Shown: positions 4,754 through 6,295 of the stretch, in pieces | Position numbering within the stretch: position 1 is the stretch's first letter | Layout: every line of letters begins with the position of its first letter | NCBI GenBank assembly: GCA_019090225.1 | Contig: JAHRWI010000379.1 | Span: 1-6,295 of the forward strand | Direction: 5' to 3' | Length of the DNA: 6,295 bases | From: Porticoccaceae bacterium | GTDB taxonomy: Bacteria > Pseudomonadota > Gammaproteobacteria > Pseudomonadales > Porticoccaceae | Notes under the pieces: model-generated | The model's database searches: none | What the model was told of the DNA's origin: nothing | The model's input: only the letters and a program-made list of their open reading frames with translations | Made by a program: the position numbers and the translations under genes

Positions 4754-5891
4754 GCATAGCCCGAAAACAAGCCCTCACTTCATTGATAAAAACCTCTGGT
4801 ACCTCGAAAGCCGCAAAATGCCCGCCCCTTTCCAACTCACTCCAGTGAATCAAATTCTTATAACGGCGCTCGGCCCAGCGGCGCGAGGCACGAAAGATTT
4901 CTTTCGGGTAAACGCTGCAACCTGTGGGCAGAATAATTTCATCGGTCGATAAATCATTAAAACTATGCCAGTAGAGCCGAGCGGAAGAAGCAGCGCTAGC
5001 GGTGCACCAGTAAAGCATAATGTTGTCGAGCAACTCGTCGCGACTCACCACATTTTCCGGATGGCCATCGCAGTCCATCCAGGACCAGTATTTCTCAAGA
5101 ACCCAGGCTAGCTGTCCGGCCGGAGAATCAGTCAGGCCATAGCCCACGGTCTGCGGCCGCGTACTTTGTTGTTTGGAATAACCAGAGTCGTTGTCGAAGT
5201 AATGTTTAGTGCCAGCCAATGCGCTTTTTTCAAGATCGCTCAGGTCGTCCATGGTGGCTGGGTCAGGTTCAACGATAACGATATTGAGATGAATCGCCTC
5301 GCAATTACCCAGATTTTGCATACCGATATTCGCGGTAACCAGACCGCCCCAGTCGCCGCCCTGAGCAAAGTATTTGTCGTAGCCAAGGCGTAGCATCAGC
5401 TTATTCCAGGCCGCAGCAATCTTGACAACATCCCACTCAGCTTTATTCGGCTTGCCAGAAAAGCCATAGCCGGGCAGGGTGGGGCAAACCACATGAAAAG
5501 CATCCGCCGCGTCACCACCGTGAGCCACCGGATCAACCAGCGGGCCAATCACCTTCTGAAATTCCACGATAGAACCAGGCCAGCCGTGGGTCATGACCAA
5601 AGGCCGGGCATTCGCGTGGGGCGAGCGGGCATGGATAAAGTGAATGTCGATGCCATCCAGCTCAGTGGTAAATTGATCATAGCGATTTAGCAGGGCTTCG
5701 CGAGCACGCCAATCATATTCTTCCAGCCAGTATTTGCAGACCTCCTGGGTGTAGGCAAGGGGGATACCCTGAGACCAGTCATCGACAGTTTCTTTCTCCG
5801 GCCAGCGGGTGTTGGCCAGCCGTTGTTTTAAGTCGTCCAGTATTTCGTCGCTAACAGCTATCTTGAAGGGTTTGACCGCGTCGTTACTCAT
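4749..5891 (-). CDS. Epoxide hydrolase (alpha/beta hydrolase with EHN N-terminal domain)
   Basis: The 380-residue protein is a complete microsomal/juvenile-hormone-type epoxide hydrolase. The EHN domain occupies about residues 5-112: KPFKIAVSDEILDDLKQRLANTRWP, then YDWRAREALLNRYDQFTTELDGIDIHFIHARS. The alpha/beta core has the oxyanion HGWPGS (102-107), PTLPGYGFS (137-145), and nucleophile Asp180 in GGDWGG (178-183). Tyr307 in the lid (ARLYWHSF) is a candidate epoxide-opening tyrosine, and His358 in GGHFAAFE is the general base. Glu331 in YPKEI is the likely charge-relay acid by spacing. The enzyme adds water to epoxides to give vicinal diols; the substrate is unknown. Unlike mammalian microsomal forms, it shows no N-terminal membrane anchor, so it should be soluble. 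GAGG with 5-base spacing supports the ATG start. The nitroreductase gene lies downstream on the same strand, 98 bases away. Confidence 0.93.
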   Translation of the reverse strand: MSNDAVKPFKIAVSDEILDDLKQRLANTRWPEKETVDDWSQGIPLAYTQEVCKYWLEEYDWRAREALLNRYDQFTTELDGIDIHFIHARSPHANARPLVMTHGWPGSIVEFQKVIGPLVDPVAHGGDAADAFHVVCPTLPGYGFSGKPNKAEWDVVKIAAAWNKLMLRLGYDKYFAQGGDWGGLVTANIGMQNLGNCEAIHLNIVIVEPDPATMDDLSDLEKSALAGTKHYFDNDSGYSKQQSTRPQTVGYGLTDSPAGQLAWVLEKYWSWMDCDGHPENVVSRDELLDNIMLYWCTASAASSARLYWHSFNDLSTDEIILPTGCSVYPKEIFRASRRWAERRYKNLIHWSELERGGHFAAFEVPEVFINEVRACFRAMR

Positions 5892-5912
5892 AGTAGCCTC
5901 GTAGTGTAAGGA

Positions 5913-5940
5913 GTAATTATTTTGGGGTAATTATTGTCGA
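5913..5940. repeat. 14-bp tandem units with GTAATTATT in the epoxide hydrolase promoter region
   Basis: GTAATTATTTTGGG (5913-5926) and GTAATTATTGTCGA (5927-5940) are adjacent and agree at 11 of 14 positions, including nine in a row. Each contains the palindromic core TAATTA. They lie 22-49 bases before the epoxide hydrolase start codon on the minus strand, where a regulator or the -10 region would sit. TCGACA on the minus strand (5935-5940) resembles a -35 box, but I find no well-spaced -10 partner. Confidence 0.5.
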
Positions 5941-6073
5941 TTAGTTATAGGGAAGAACCGTAGCGAGCTAAGTTATCTGCCCACCGCTAAGTAGTCAACA
6001 GAGAGCGAAGGGTGTTGTAAGGCGCAAAACCGTGAATCGACCAGCGTTACACGTCCTGAGATAGGATGCCAAA

Positions 6074-6100
6074 GTGATATAGTGCCGGTAGTTTTATAAT
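6074..6100 (+). promoter_or_regulatory. Candidate sigma-70 promoter for the nucleotidyltransferase-like gene
   Basis: TATAAT at 6095-6100 is a perfect -10 consensus. GTGATA (6074-6079) is a 4/6 match to a -35 box at a short 15-base spacing. Transcription would begin near 6107 and leave a leader of roughly 25 bases before the GTG start. Confidence 0.5.
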
Positions 6101-6120
6101 AAGCGGTTATATTCTTCAAA

Positions 6121-6130
6121 GAGGTCGATA
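6121..6130 (+). promoter_or_regulatory. Ribosome binding site that decides a GTG start
   Basis: GAGGT at 6121-6125 (within AAAGAGGT) lies 5 bases before GTG at 6131. Together with the promoter it supports a non-ATG start for the truncated gene. Confidence 0.6.
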
Positions 6131-6242
6131 GTGAAGACGAACAATCATTCAGTTAAATCCTTGGTCAATGATATATCCCTATCAGCACAAGACACTCTTG
6201 GTGATAGATGCCTGTCGGTATACCTAATGGGAAGTCTTGCTA
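6131..6242 (+). CDS. Nucleotidyltransferase-like protein, N-terminal fragment (3' end lost at contig end)
   Basis: From the GTG start, 37 complete genomic codons can be read: an N-terminal helix (KTNNHSVKSLVNDI), then DRCLSVYLMGSLA. That second piece matches the 'vxxvyLfGSlArG' motif of the minimal nucleotidyltransferase superfamily, in which the Gly-Ser of the GS motif (here Gly34-Ser35) helps position the nucleotide. The metal-binding aspartates that should follow are missing because the genomic sequence stops at base 6242. Read on into the adapter, the frame gives about 15 artificial residues and a TAG at 6287-6289; that 52-residue ORF should not be annotated as a complete gene. Family members include aminoglycoside-type adenylyltransferases and MNT-type antitoxins, and this fragment cannot separate them. 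The promoter and ribosome binding site upstream are good. Confidence 0.6.
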
Positions 6243-6295
6243 CTGTCTCTTATACACATCTGACGCTGCCGACGACTAGTCGAGTGTAGATCTCG
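6243..6295. other. Nextera (Tn5) sequencing adapter contamination at contig end
   Basis: CTGTCTCTTATACACATCT (6243-6261) is the 19-bp Tn5 mosaic end. GACGCTGCCGACGA (6262-6275) completes the reverse complement of the Nextera read 1 transposase adapter. Bases 6276-6283 (CTAGTCGA) sit where an i5 index belongs; their reverse complement TCGACTAG is, from memory, index S513. GTGTAGATCTCG (6284-6295) begins the reverse complement of the P5 flow-cell adapter. This is library sequence, not a genomic transposon end. Confidence 0.97.

Noticed and set aside
5166..5690. Plus-strand ORFs of 75 and 65 residues inside the epoxide hydrolase gene
   Set aside because: They lie antisense to a complete enzyme with all catalytic motifs and have no domain signature.
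6243..6261. Tn5 transposon end suggesting a mobile element
   Set aside because: The mosaic end is followed directly by Nextera primer, index and P5 sequence, so it is a library adapter.

Overview
This 6.3 kb window looks like a contig fragment from a Gammaproteobacterium, possibly a marine one. That placement is inferred from moderate base composition, dense ATG-started genes with AGGAG-type ribosome binding sites, and protein families that often occur together in such genomes; nothing in the window fixes the taxonomy. The last 53 bases are not genomic. They are a Tn5/Nextera sequencing adapter with an index, so the contig ends at base 6242 and was probably assembled from untrimmed reads.

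Layout, left to right. Bases 1-257 hold the C-terminal tail of an M48-type metallopeptidase (+ strand), cut by the window edge. A luciferase-like (LLM) flavin/F420 oxidoreductase (505-1368, +) follows, and 76 bases later a SnoaL-like small-barrel protein (1445-1912, +); the two may be co-transcribed. A 70-residue XRE-type helix-turn-helix protein (2124-2336, +) sits behind a 211-base leader. A nitrobindin-like haem-binding beta-barrel protein (2416-2997, -) is divergent from a glutathione S-transferase (3238-3888, +). Two hairpins lie between the GST and a convergent nitroreductase (3994-4650, -), which is downstream of an epoxide hydrolase (4749-5891, -). The start of a nucleotidyltransferase-like gene (GTG at 6131, +) has a consensus -10 box and is truncated by the adapter.

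Functionally, five or six neighbouring genes belong to families that act on small hydrophobic or electrophilic molecules: an LLM oxidoreductase, a SnoaL fold, a GST, a nitroreductase, an epoxide hydrolase and a haem-barrel protein. A loose catabolic or detoxification neighbourhood is a reasonable inference, but gene orientations are mixed, so it is not one operon.

I found no CRISPR array, tRNA, rRNA, insertion sequence, phage module or toxin-antitoxin pair, and no convincing new system. The least explained structure is non-coding: four gene borders carry short imperfect tandem duplications with different units (17, 18, 10 and 14 bp). The 18-bp one runs through the stop codon of the SnoaL-like gene. 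No gene-free stretch exceeds 300 bases.
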